Below, in pieces: positions 25,859-33,052 of a stretch of DNA of 64,000 nucleotides. How positions within the stretch are numbered: the first letter of the stretch is position 1; each line of letters starts with the position of its first letter. The DNA is from Bacteroides fragilis. GTDB taxonomy: Bacteria; Bacteroidota; Bacteroidia; Bacteroidales; Bacteroidaceae. Under the pieces are notes generated by a model, which saw only the letters and a list, made by a program, of their open reading frames with translations, was not told where the DNA came from and searched no databases. A program made the translations under genes and the position numbers. The stretch spans positions 62,001 through 126,000 of the forward strand of contig NZ_CP018937.1 in the NCBI RefSeq assembly GCF_002849695.1, read 5' to 3'.

Positions 25859-26938
25859 TTATTTATCGGTTGAGTTAGTTACTATTTTATCCTTTAATGA
25901 AATCCCTTTTATCACTTCCACATAATTTCCATCTGAAATACCGATGTTGATGATTTGTTTTGTTTTCTGTTGTGTCATAGTATCCAGCAGATAGAGGTAT
26001 GTAGAGTCATTCTCGTATAAGACATATTTTTCATCAATGGATAAAGTGTGCTTTTTCTGTTTTATCACCATAGTAGCTGTTGCGGAATATCCCGATCTTA
26101 TAACAGGCATATTTTCCGAGACGGGAAATTCTGCCTCAAGCATGTATTTCATAATTCCGTTCTCCGCATTTCCTTTGGATGAAACTTTTGTTACTACTGC
26201 CCGGGTTTGTAAATTATCATAGGCATTGAATAAGAGTGAAATCGTGTCTTGTAAAGCGATATCTTTCAGATATTTTTCAGGGACAAGAGCTTTAAAACGA
26301 AACCGAGACATTTCCGCCACAACGGCAATCGTTGTTCCCGGATTAAAATTATTGCGCTCTATTACAGAGGCCCCCGTTTCCAGAGGGGTATCAATAATAA
26401 CGCCGCTAATACTCGATCTTACAATATTTGATGCCGTTTCAGGAGAGATACGCCCTTCTTTCAAGATGTTCAATTGATTTTGGGCAGAGGCGAGTTTCTC
26501 CTTAGATAATTCGTATGCCTGTGTGTAAGAGTCCATCTCTGCCTGTGCCACAAGGTTCTTTGAGTACAATTTTTGTTCCCGTTTATAATCTTCCAGTCGG
26601 GCTTTATACTCAATTTGGGCAGTGTTCAAGTTATATTCCAGTCGTTCCATATCCGATGCGTTTGGGACCAGCATGATGGAGGCGACAGGATCTCCTATGC
26701 ACACTTTATCTCCTATCGAAACATTAATCTTGTCCAGGACTCCCGATATCTGCGATTTTATTTCGATCTCCTTCATCGGAAAAACATTGCCGGATATGTT
26801 TATTTCCTCTTTGATCTCGCGATATTGTGGTTGTGTAGTTTCGTAAATTGCCTTTGTACCTCTTAGCGAAGAACGAAAAGCAACAAATGCCAGTGTGGAG
26901 GAAAAGATGCAAATCAATATAATCTTAAATGTCTTCAT
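25859..26938 (-). CDS. HlyD/MacA-type periplasmic adaptor
   Basis: 359 aa, ATG at 26938, sharing the A of TAATG with the upstream permease stop. An N-terminal anchor (FKIILICIFSSTLAFVA) is followed by a biotinyl-lipoyl-like half motif (ISGNVFPMKEIEIKSQISGVLDKINVSIG), a coiled-coil hairpin (about 100-165, NTAQIEYKARLEDYKREQ), the return half motif (SSISGVIIDTPLETGASV), and a beta-barrel and membrane-proximal domain. These adaptors bridge an inner-membrane ABC transporter and an outer-membrane channel. Last gene of the island operon, with the FtsX permease directly before it. In the peptide context it probably belongs to an export or self-protection transporter. No TolC homologue lies nearby. 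Confidence 0.88.
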   Translation of the reverse strand: MKTFKIILICIFSSTLAFVAFRSSLRGTKAIYETTQPQYREIKEEINISGNVFPMKEIEIKSQISGVLDKINVSIGDKVCIGDPVASIMLVPNASDMERLEYNLNTAQIEYKARLEDYKREQKLYSKNLVAQAEMDSYTQAYELSKEKLASAQNQLNILKEGRISPETASNIVRSSISGVIIDTPLETGASVIERNNFNPGTTIAVVAEMSRFRFKALVPEKYLKDIALQDTISLLFNAYDNLQTRAVVTKVSSKGNAENGIMKYMLEAEFPVSENMPVIRSGYSATATMVIKQKKHTLSIDEKYVLYENDSTYLYLLDTMTQQKTKQIINIGISDGNYVEVIKGISLKDKIVTNSTDK

Positions 26939-28179
26939 TATCCTATATTTTCGTTTCTAATAGCGTCAATGGGTTGTATAACAGATGCTTTCATTGCCGG
27001 AAATGCTCCGGCAATGACACCGGACAGAATCAAGACAACCAAAGCGAGAACAGCTACATTTATATCTATTTCTACATGCTTTATCATCGTTGCGTGACGG
27101 GCGCTTTCGAGCAACCAATTTATAATCTCAAGAATACCTGCACCTGATATCAATCCGATGATACCGGAAATCACAGTTATGATGACAGATTCCGTCAGCA
27201 TTAACACAAGAATGGATTTAGGGGTTGCCCCTACAGCCTTACGGATGCCTATTTCGCTACTCCTTTCTTTGATCACAACAAACATGATGTTGCTTACTCC
27301 AACAATACCACTTATCAGAAAACAAATTCCTACGATCCAGATGAACATCTTCAATCCATCAAAGAGCCCCTCAAAAGCAGACGTTTGTGTCTCAAAATTG
27401 ATTATCTGCAAAGCTTGCTTATCAGAATAAGCAAATTGGTATTTATTAGCGATGAAGGCTCTCAGCTCATTCTCAAATCGCTTGGAATCAACTTCTTTGT
27501 TCAGATATAAACAGAAAGCGCGCAATGGAGTCTTATTGTCAATGCAGTTTATGTAACTTGAAAAGGGCACATATACCGAATTGATTTCCGAAGCGCTGAA
27601 AATATCATCATTCTTTAGTACGCCTATCACCTTAAAATCAATACCGGCAATGTTGATCGACTTACCCAACGCTTTTTGATTATTAAATAAGGTCGTACTG
27701 ACATTTTCGCCGATAATGGCAACATTACGCGTATTCTCGTCATCTCCTTTATTAAAATATCGTCCATCTTCGTTGATTTTAAGTATCTTAATTCCCATAT
27801 AGTTTTCATTGATTCCTATAATCTTAAAAAGTCCGCTTTTAGCTTTATTCATCACTTGCGAATAAGACCCTGTTATTTCAGGAGAAATAGCTTTTATTCC
27901 CGGGAACTGTTTCTTCACGCGGTTAAGAAAATGCAAATCGAAATGCAACTGTTCCCCTTCTCTGATATTCTTATACTTCATAGAAGTGGTTCCTCCATAT
28001 ACATACATGCTTTTCTGGGCAAAAATGCTGAATATATCCATCACAGAGTTTTGAAATCCTTTTCCTGTACCCAATAGCACAACCAATATCAGGATTCCCC
28101 ACGAGATGCCGAATCCGGAAAGAAAGGTGCGGATCTTATTCTGCCTGATTGAAAGATAAATCTCGTATAGAACTTCCAT
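26938..28179 (-). CDS. MacB/FtsX-type ABC transporter permease
   Basis: 413 aa from the ATG at 28179, sharing bases with the upstream stop (TAATG); a TTG at 28212 is less likely. Layout: one N-terminal helix (LSGFGISWGILILVVLLG), a large periplasmic MacB-type domain (about 50-275), then three helices with the FtsX pattern, including SEIGIRKAVGATPKSIL. The family extrudes or transports peptides and lipoproteins across the inner membrane by mechanotransmission with a cognate ATPase. No ATPase domain is fused and none is encoded in the island, so a partner must come from elsewhere, or the system is incomplete. It is coupled to the HlyD-type adaptor gene. Confidence 0.9.
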   Translation of the reverse strand: MEVLYEIYLSIRQNKIRTFLSGFGISWGILILVVLLGTGKGFQNSVMDIFSIFAQKSMYVYGGTTSMKYKNIREGEQLHFDLHFLNRVKKQFPGIKAISPEITGSYSQVMNKAKSGLFKIIGINENYMGIKILKINEDGRYFNKGDDENTRNVAIIGENVSTTLFNNQKALGKSINIAGIDFKVIGVLKNDDIFSASEINSVYVPFSSYINCIDNKTPLRAFCLYLNKEVDSKRFENELRAFIANKYQFAYSDKQALQIINFETQTSAFEGLFDGLKMFIWIVGICFLISGIVGVSNIMFVVIKERSSEIGIRKAVGATPKSILVLMLTESVIITVISGIIGLISGAGILEIINWLLESARHATMIKHVEIDINVAVLALVVLILSGVIAGAFPAMKASVIQPIDAIRNENIG

Positions 28180-28745
28180 TATAGCAGAGTAAAGAGTTTC
28201 GTAATAGCCCAAACAGACAGAATGGGAATTACAACGGAGGCAATGGCATACCGCAGCCGTACCTTATATAAATGATGGATTAATATCATGCACAGCAAAT
28301 AATAGGGGATAAAAGAATAGTTAACCAACATTATGGGGAGACCAAGAGAATAATTATTTTGTAAGGTCGTTACCGCATTAGAAGTACTATATTCCATTTT
28401 CTGATTAAGAAGGAAGATGGAAATAAAAACAGAAATGGCAGGAATAATATAGAAATAAGACGAAATATATAAAAGATGTTTGAATGGAGCATAACCATTA
28501 AAGAGTATGGCTGTTAGGTGAAAGAGAAAAGTGGAGATAAGCCATATTACAATAGCTGACAAGACTATTATAATATAACTCATCCGTGCCAGAATTACAA
28601 ATAATCTATCAGTCTCTAAATTGTTATTATTCACAAGATGATTAGTAGTTATCAAAAATTCTGCGAGTAATAAACTATATAGTAATATAGTTAAAAAGCC
28701 ATACCATTTAGGCATCTTCTCAAGTGTATTGATTATCCTTTTCAT
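28179..28745 (-). CDS. YIP1-like five-helix membrane protein
   Basis: 188 aa, ATG at 28745. Five hydrophobic segments (about 17-33, 52-75, 86-108, 132-155, 166-186) and no long soluble domain. Spacing and the FNGYAPFKHLLYISSYFYIIP segment resemble the YIP1 family of integral membrane proteins. It overlaps the SpoIIM-type gene by ATGA and the permease by TAATG, so expression is tightly coupled. Function is unknown; a role in maturation, export or immunity of the upstream peptide is inferred only from context. Confidence 0.65.
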   Translation of the reverse strand: MKRIINTLEKMPKWYGFLTILLYSLLLAEFLITTNHLVNNNNLETDRLFVILARMSYIIIVLSAIVIWLISTFLFHLTAILFNGYAPFKHLLYISSYFYIIPAISVFISIFLLNQKMEYSTSNAVTTLQNNYSLGLPIMLVNYSFIPYYLLCMILIHHLYKVRLRYAIASVVIPILSVWAITKLFTLL

Positions 28746-29302
28746 GTTAACATATTTATTGATACATAAGTTTCGATGTAGGCAGCTGAAAGAATAATTA
28801 TGAAAATGATCAATAAATTGATGCCTATGTTCTTGTAAAATTTAAATGTAGGCATTTTATTTGTATACATAAACAAAATAATATTCCAAGCTATATAAAG
28901 TCCTATTCCTCCTGATATCCAAAAACCGATAAGTTCAAAGCTATGGGGCAAGGTTAAAGCGAAAATATCGGTTATACTCATGCCTAGTTTGTATGTTCGG
29001 CAACATACATCCGCAAAACAAAAAACATTTAATAACAAGTTAAAAAGTGTACCTATTCCTAATAACCCTCCTCCTAATACATTTAGGATGCAACCTTGCA
29101 TATTGTTTTTTAAAATGGTAATAAATGCACTGTGTTTATCTTTGTTATACAAAAAATATAAGGTTTTGTTGGCGGGACTATTGATTTCAAAAGTTGTCGT
29201 ATGACTTATTGCTATTTCAGAAATATCTATTACACACAGTCGTACTATGGCTGGTAACAACCAAAATAAAAAAGCAGCAATGAAAAAATATTTGTTAACC
29301 AT
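28742..29302 (-). CDS. SpoIIM/DUF95 family membrane protein (short form)
   Basis: 186 aa, ATG at 29302. Four to five membrane helices with the SpoIIM/DUF95 core: FITILKNNMQGCILNVLGGGLLG, then ALTLPHSFELIGFWISGGIGL, the conserved proline-histidine-glutamate helix. It lacks the longer N-terminal soluble domain of the resident 320-aa paralogue at 37632. DUF95 proteins are shared components of circular-bacteriocin clusters in Firmicutes, where they are needed for production. Here the gene lies two genes after a 97-aa secreted-type peptide, directly abutting its neighbours on both sides. It could be a maturation or export component. Confidence 0.8.
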   Translation of the reverse strand: MVNKYFFIAAFLFWLLPAIVRLCVIDISEIAISHTTTFEINSPANKTLYFLYNKDKHSAFITILKNNMQGCILNVLGGGLLGIGTLFNLLLNVFCFADVCCRTYKLGMSITDIFALTLPHSFELIGFWISGGIGLYIAWNIILFMYTNKMPTFKFYKNIGINLLIIFIIILSAAYIETYVSINMLT

Positions 29303-29854
29303 TTATGAACTCTTATTTAAATATTTGTTAATGTTGATTTGTATCGTTAAATGGGATTCACTACTTATATCTATAATTTGTTTATGTTTGCCGTTTTTCT
29401 GTTGAATGTGTAGAATACCATTTTTTTTATCAAAATTATAGCAATCAATGCTACTCCATTTTAAATCCCAGTGCATTATATAACGTATTCCTTTTTGATT
29501 TATTACCAAGATTTTTTGCATTAAGATAGAGGCTATTATTGATAATAATATAAGAATGGCAGATAACGGAAAATACTGTATTGGAATTACATATATTGAT
29601 AGAATGATAGAAATAGGACTCAGTGTATTTAATAGTATCTTATTCCTTTTAGTCGTTAAATTGATAATAGATCCTGATAAGTTATTCTTTTGTAAAATAT
29701 AAAATAAGGCTATTGTAATGATTCCAATAGTAAAGTAAAGACCTGTTAATTCCCATTTTATATGATCGGATATTGAAAGAGATAAAGTAATGATACAGGT
29801 TAGTAGAAGTAAAACTAAACAATATAATATTTTTTTTAATAAGAAATTATTCAT
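29303..29854 (-). CDS. Membrane protein with PH-like C-terminal domain
   Basis: 183 aa, ATG at 29854. Four hydrophobic segments in two hairpins (about 7-27, 34-54, 75-92, 95-112), then a 65-residue soluble tail with a beta-rich pattern: KGIRYIMHWDLKWSSIDCYNF, then GILHIQQKNG, ending in a helix. This resembles bacterial PH-like domains attached to membrane hairpins. The gene is very AT-rich. It is the first gene after the peptide gene and the 12-bp hairpin, and its stop abuts the next ATG. Function is unknown; immunity or maturation is a guess from position. Confidence 0.6.
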   Translation of the reverse strand: MNNFLLKKILYCLVLLLLTCIITLSLSISDHIKWELTGLYFTIGIITIALFYILQKNNLSGSIINLTTKRNKILLNTLSPISIILSIYVIPIQYFPLSAILILLSIIASILMQKILVINQKGIRYIMHWDLKWSSIDCYNFDKKNGILHIQQKNGKHKQIIDISSESHLTIQININKYLNKSS

Positions 29855-29874
29855 AATATTTTTATTTTATTTGT

Positions 29875-29910
29875 GAGGTTGCTTTGTATGAAATAGAGCA
29901 AAGCAACCTC
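29875..29910 (-). terminator. 12-bp hairpin between peptide gene and downstream export genes
   Basis: Arms 29875-29886 and 29899-29910 (GAGGTTGCTTTG and its complement) form a perfect 12-bp stem with a 12-nt loop, in the 74-bp gap after the 97-aa peptide stop. On the minus strand it is followed by an A-rich, not U-rich, stretch, so it is more likely a leaky terminator or mRNA-stabilising structure than a full stop. It would raise peptide output relative to the downstream genes. Confidence 0.6.
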
Positions 29911-29928
29911 TGTTAGTTAATTATTTTT

Positions 29929-30222
29929 TTATAATCCTGCTGCGGCGGCTCCTACTCCGGCTATCCAACCTGCCGGACACCAGCCTAGACCAACAGCACA
30001 AGTACCTAATGTTTCTGTTACTTTTCCCATTGCTAATGCTCCAACAGCTAACTTTCCTGATGCTTCAGGACCATATTCACCAGTTCCGGCAGCATAAGTC
30101 ATTGCAACAGTTGCTTCTTGTAAGTTATAATCACATTTATTTTCGTTGATTCCTCCCATTATACCCAAAGAGATAACAATAGCAACCAGCATTCCTAAAA
30201 CTGCTTTTTTATTTGTTTTCAT
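29929..30222 (-). CDS. Small Gly/Ala-rich secreted peptide, bacteriocin-like candidate
   Basis: 97 aa, ATG at 30222. A basic start (MKTNKKA) and a hydrophobic segment (LGMLVAIVISLGIMGG, 9-24) form a leader, which could be a signal peptide or end in a Gly-Gly site at 23-24. The remaining 73 residues are rich in Gly and Ala, with repeated small-xxx-small spacing (GKLAVGALAMGK), three cysteines (C30, C75, C82) and a hydrophobic end (WCPAGWIAGVGAAAAGL). Such composition fits membrane-active or circular bacteriocins; the net charge is slightly negative, as in some circular ones. It stands ahead of DUF95, YIP1-like, FtsX and HlyD genes. A signalling peptide for the divergent two-component system is the main alternative. 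No known family is recognised. Confidence 0.7.
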   Translation of the reverse strand: MKTNKKAVLGMLVAIVISLGIMGGINENKCDYNLQEATVAMTYAAGTGEYGPEASGKLAVGALAMGKVTETLGTCAVGLGWCPAGWIAGVGAAAAGL

Positions 30223-30353
30223 TTACTGTAAAGATTTAAATGTTTAAAACTCTTTTTTTGATTCTCGTGAAAACAGCCTATAACTTAATAGTCCCGTTTT
30301 CAGTTGCAATTTTTTCTATCCGTCCATATTCATATGATTTAAAGTTTGAACTT

Positions 30354-30557
30354 TTATTTCTTTTGGAGGAGTCGTAATAATGCTCCTATGCAAAAAGGAA
30401 TAAATATAATGATGCATATCCCTATTACAGCAGTATCTCCGTCTTGAGGTTTTTCTATAGGCCAAAGGTATCCTGATAAAAATAGGACAGTTACAATTTC
30501 TGTTGTTGCTCCTATAATTGTTGGCAACCATTTACGGTGTCTCTCATTCATAATCAT
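30354..30557 (-). CDS. 67-aa two-helix basic membrane peptide
   Basis: 67 aa from ATG at 30557, directly after the stop of the O-antigen-ligase-like gene; ATG at 30551 is possible. Basic ends (NERHRKW and LLRLLQKK) flank two hydrophobic helices (about 11-28 and 42-61). Size, charge and topology are those of bacteriocin immunity peptides, and it lies just before the 97-aa peptide gene. That role is an inference from form and place only; it may also be an unrelated small membrane protein. The 131 bp between it and the next gene contain no convincing promoter. Confidence 0.55.
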   Translation of the reverse strand: MIMNERHRKWLPTIIGATTEIVTVLFLSGYLWPIEKPQDGDTAVIGICIIIFIPFCIGALLRLLQKK

Positions 30558-32342
30558 CTATTTTTTGTTTTTATTACATACCTGTTTCAACAGTAGTCTC
30601 ATCTCTTCTTTTATCTCTTTCGCTGCCGTGGTTGGCACTTTCTCGTCGGTAGCTAATATTTTAGAAGCCCATTCTCCGGCGCTCCCGTAATCGCCTGCAG
30701 CTTCGTATAGTTTAGCCAACAAATACTTGGGGTATAACTTGGATGGCTGCATATAGACAGCTGTTGTATATGCATCGACGGCTTTAGCCGTATCTCCGTT
30801 TTCTCGGTATGCGTTTCCTAAGAGGATGAAACTGTTAGGGTTGGAACATTGGGCGCAGGAAACTGACAGCTCTTCAATCGCCTTTTGATATTCAGCCGAT
30901 AAGAAATAGGCTGATCCAAGATAAAAATGGAAGATGCCGTCGTTCCTGAGAATGCCTTGCGCCTTTTTATACATCTCTATACCTCCTTTCAGGTCATGGC
31001 GCATTACTCGTTGTTGTCCCCGATGAAAGAAATAGTATCCTCGCGCGTTTATCATGCCGGCAAGTGCGAATACGCAAATCAGGGGGCCTGCGAGGGATCT
31101 TACCCCGTTGCTTATCATGCGATGTGCGGTGGAAAGCAACCGCTTTTTTCCATAAAGAGCCACCGACAGGCAGAACATCAGATAAAGGGTGGTGGGGAGT
31201 ACCTTCAGAGGATAGGAACAGAACATCAATATGGTTATGGAAACGATGGATGCTTTGGCTCCGAGTTCAATGGTCGATAGGTTTTTCCAACCGGTGCCCA
31301 CTGCCATAACCAAAAGGGCCGCGATGCATGCTGTCACGATAATCCCTTGCTCAAGGCCAAGTTCAAGGAATTCGTTGTATGCGGTGGTTACATATCCCGC
31401 GATGTGACGTTCTTTCTCGGTACCTTCTTTTTCCCGGAAGTAGTCGGCTTGCCACTTTCCGTATTGAGATTCAAAATAACCGATTCCGTTTCCCCATAAC
31501 AAGTTCGCATGGGGATGAGGAGTGGATAGAGTTACTTTCCATACCAATATACGGCCCAAAGCGGAATCTTCTTTCATTTTGAATACAAAGAATCCGCTTG
31601 CGATGATTAAAACGGCTGACAGAATGATTGCCGGGGTCCGAATCGCTTTTTTACTCCAATAGTTGGTACCGCGTAGCAATCGGGCGTACCGGTAGCAAAG
31701 TACGCAAAGACAGCCTGCGCCACATGCGATCCATGCTCCGCGTGAGCGACTGAGTATTAACAGATAGCATACCAAGATAAAAAGCCCGCCCAAGATGTAG
31801 CAAATATTATCGAACCGTTTGTTTTTTCTATAAGATACTAATAGTGAAAGAATCAACGGGGCCGTCACCCCAAGATAACCGGCGTAGGCTCCCGGGTTGG
31901 CCATAGACCCGCCTATGATGAACTGCGGGTCGCTATTCTCCAATAGACCGATGGACTGGGCGATTCCAAAAACGGTCTCCACCGCGACGGTTGCTATGAC
32001 TACCCAGGCAAAGAAGCGTCTGTTTTTCCCGGGCAGGGACTGTGTGGCAAAAAAAGAGAAGAACAATGTCCATAGTACTGCCATCGTATATAAACGATAG
32101 GTCCCATATATATTTCCTGAGACATACCGTAAAAAAAGGCTTAGGACAATGCCGGAGACAATAAAACAGGCGCGGCTGTTTCTGCTCCAATCTTCTTTCA
32201 TCCCGCTCCATGTCGTTGCGAAAAAGACAAAAGAGCATATATAGAACAAAAAGAGCATTACCGGAAATCTGTTATTATCCAGGCCTGCATGTGGTAATAG
32301 GAATAATAGCGCAGCTGTTATTTTTAAGACTTTATTTTTCAT
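30558..32342 (-). CDS. O-antigen ligase-like membrane protein with TPR domain
   Basis: 594 aa, ATG at 32342. About twelve hydrophobic segments (to about 430) with the Wzy_C/WaaL core: LILSRSRGAWIACGAG and a large periplasmic loop holding GNGIGYFESQYG and HNEF-like AYNEFLELGLEQG. The C-terminal 150 residues are TPR-like (FHFYLGSAYFLSAEYQKAIEEL, SFILLGNAYRENGDTAKAVDAY). Ligases and polymerases of this family transfer glycans in the periplasm; in Bacteroidetes similar TPR-bearing forms accompany small secreted peptides, so it may modify a peptide or protein here. It overlaps the upstream gene by ATGA. Confidence 0.85.
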   Translation of the reverse strand: MKNKVLKITAALLFLLPHAGLDNNRFPVMLFLFYICSFVFFATTWSGMKEDWSRNSRACFIVSGIVLSLFLRYVSGNIYGTYRLYTMAVLWTLFFSFFATQSLPGKNRRFFAWVVIATVAVETVFGIAQSIGLLENSDPQFIIGGSMANPGAYAGYLGVTAPLILSLLVSYRKNKRFDNICYILGGLFILVCYLLILSRSRGAWIACGAGCLCVLCYRYARLLRGTNYWSKKAIRTPAIILSAVLIIASGFFVFKMKEDSALGRILVWKVTLSTPHPHANLLWGNGIGYFESQYGKWQADYFREKEGTEKERHIAGYVTTAYNEFLELGLEQGIIVTACIAALLVMAVGTGWKNLSTIELGAKASIVSITILMFCSYPLKVLPTTLYLMFCLSVALYGKKRLLSTAHRMISNGVRSLAGPLICVFALAGMINARGYYFFHRGQQRVMRHDLKGGIEMYKKAQGILRNDGIFHFYLGSAYFLSAEYQKAIEELSVSCAQCSNPNSFILLGNAYRENGDTAKAVDAYTTAVYMQPSKLYPKYLLAKLYEAAGDYGSAGEWASKILATDEKVPTTAAKEIKEEMRLLLKQVCNKNKK

Positions 32343-33052
32343 TGCCGATTTGTTTTACGTTTTGAGAAAAACGCGATGAGCAGATAGACAATTCCACCTA
32401 TACCCAAGGCATATAAGAAATGAGTGAATGAAAGCCCCTCTTTTTGCGGAGGGATGTATCTGTACTCTTGGTCCACTTTTATGCAGCCCGGATCGCTGAA
32501 CTCGCCAAGAAGTGAGTCTATCGGGAGAGCGTCATTTCCCTTTTGATAAAGCATCAGTGTGATGTATCCGAATTTCGATATATACAAAGACTGGCATCCT
32601 TTCAATAGTATGGAATCTCTCCGGATTGTGAGATAATTGTTTATCCGGTAGTTCGGGGCGGAGTTTACCGGAACGATGCTGTCAAGGCGTGTGAATATCG
32701 AATCGTTGTTCCACATATTCTTTGTCCGGTCATTCATCTCTTTCATGTCCGAAACGATCCGGTCGAAAGAATATGAATGGAGGGACTGCAAAACAGGCAT
32801 AAAACCAACCAAAGCATAATTTCCAGTAAAATATTCCTTTTGAGATATCGGATATAGCCCCATGTCGAGATCAAGCCGTGGAAATATCTTTTTGAGAGTG
32901 TCATGGGGAATGGTATCCCATCCGGAAGGGAGATCTATGCTATACTTACATCCTTTATGGGAAATGTCTACGCTTCGTGCGCATGTGTTCAGGGCATTAT
33001 ACAACATGCACGCCAAAATCATCGCTGTTATTTTTATCTTTGTCACCACCAT
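32339..33052 (-). CDS. Secreted membrane-anchored protein of unknown function
   Basis: 237 aa, ATG at 33052. A signal peptide (1-25) precedes a soluble domain of about 180 residues, opening CKYSIDLPSGWDTIPHDTL, then a C-terminal membrane helix (FLYALGIGGIVYLLIAFF, about 209-227) and a basic tail. The SIDLPSGWD start resembles lipoprotein-like domains that begin with a short amphipathic strand pair, but I do not recognise the family. It overlaps the transglutaminase-like gene by 10 bp and the ligase-like gene by 4 bp, so all three are one translational unit. Confidence 0.7.
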   Translation of the reverse strand: MVVTKIKITAMILACMLYNALNTCARSVDISHKGCKYSIDLPSGWDTIPHDTLKKIFPRLDLDMGLYPISQKEYFTGNYALVGFMPVLQSLHSYSFDRIVSDMKEMNDRTKNMWNNDSIFTRLDSIVPVNSAPNYRINNYLTIRRDSILLKGCQSLYISKFGYITLMLYQKGNDALPIDSLLGEFSDPGCIKVDQEYRYIPPQKEGLSFTHFLYALGIGGIVYLLIAFFSKRKTNRQ

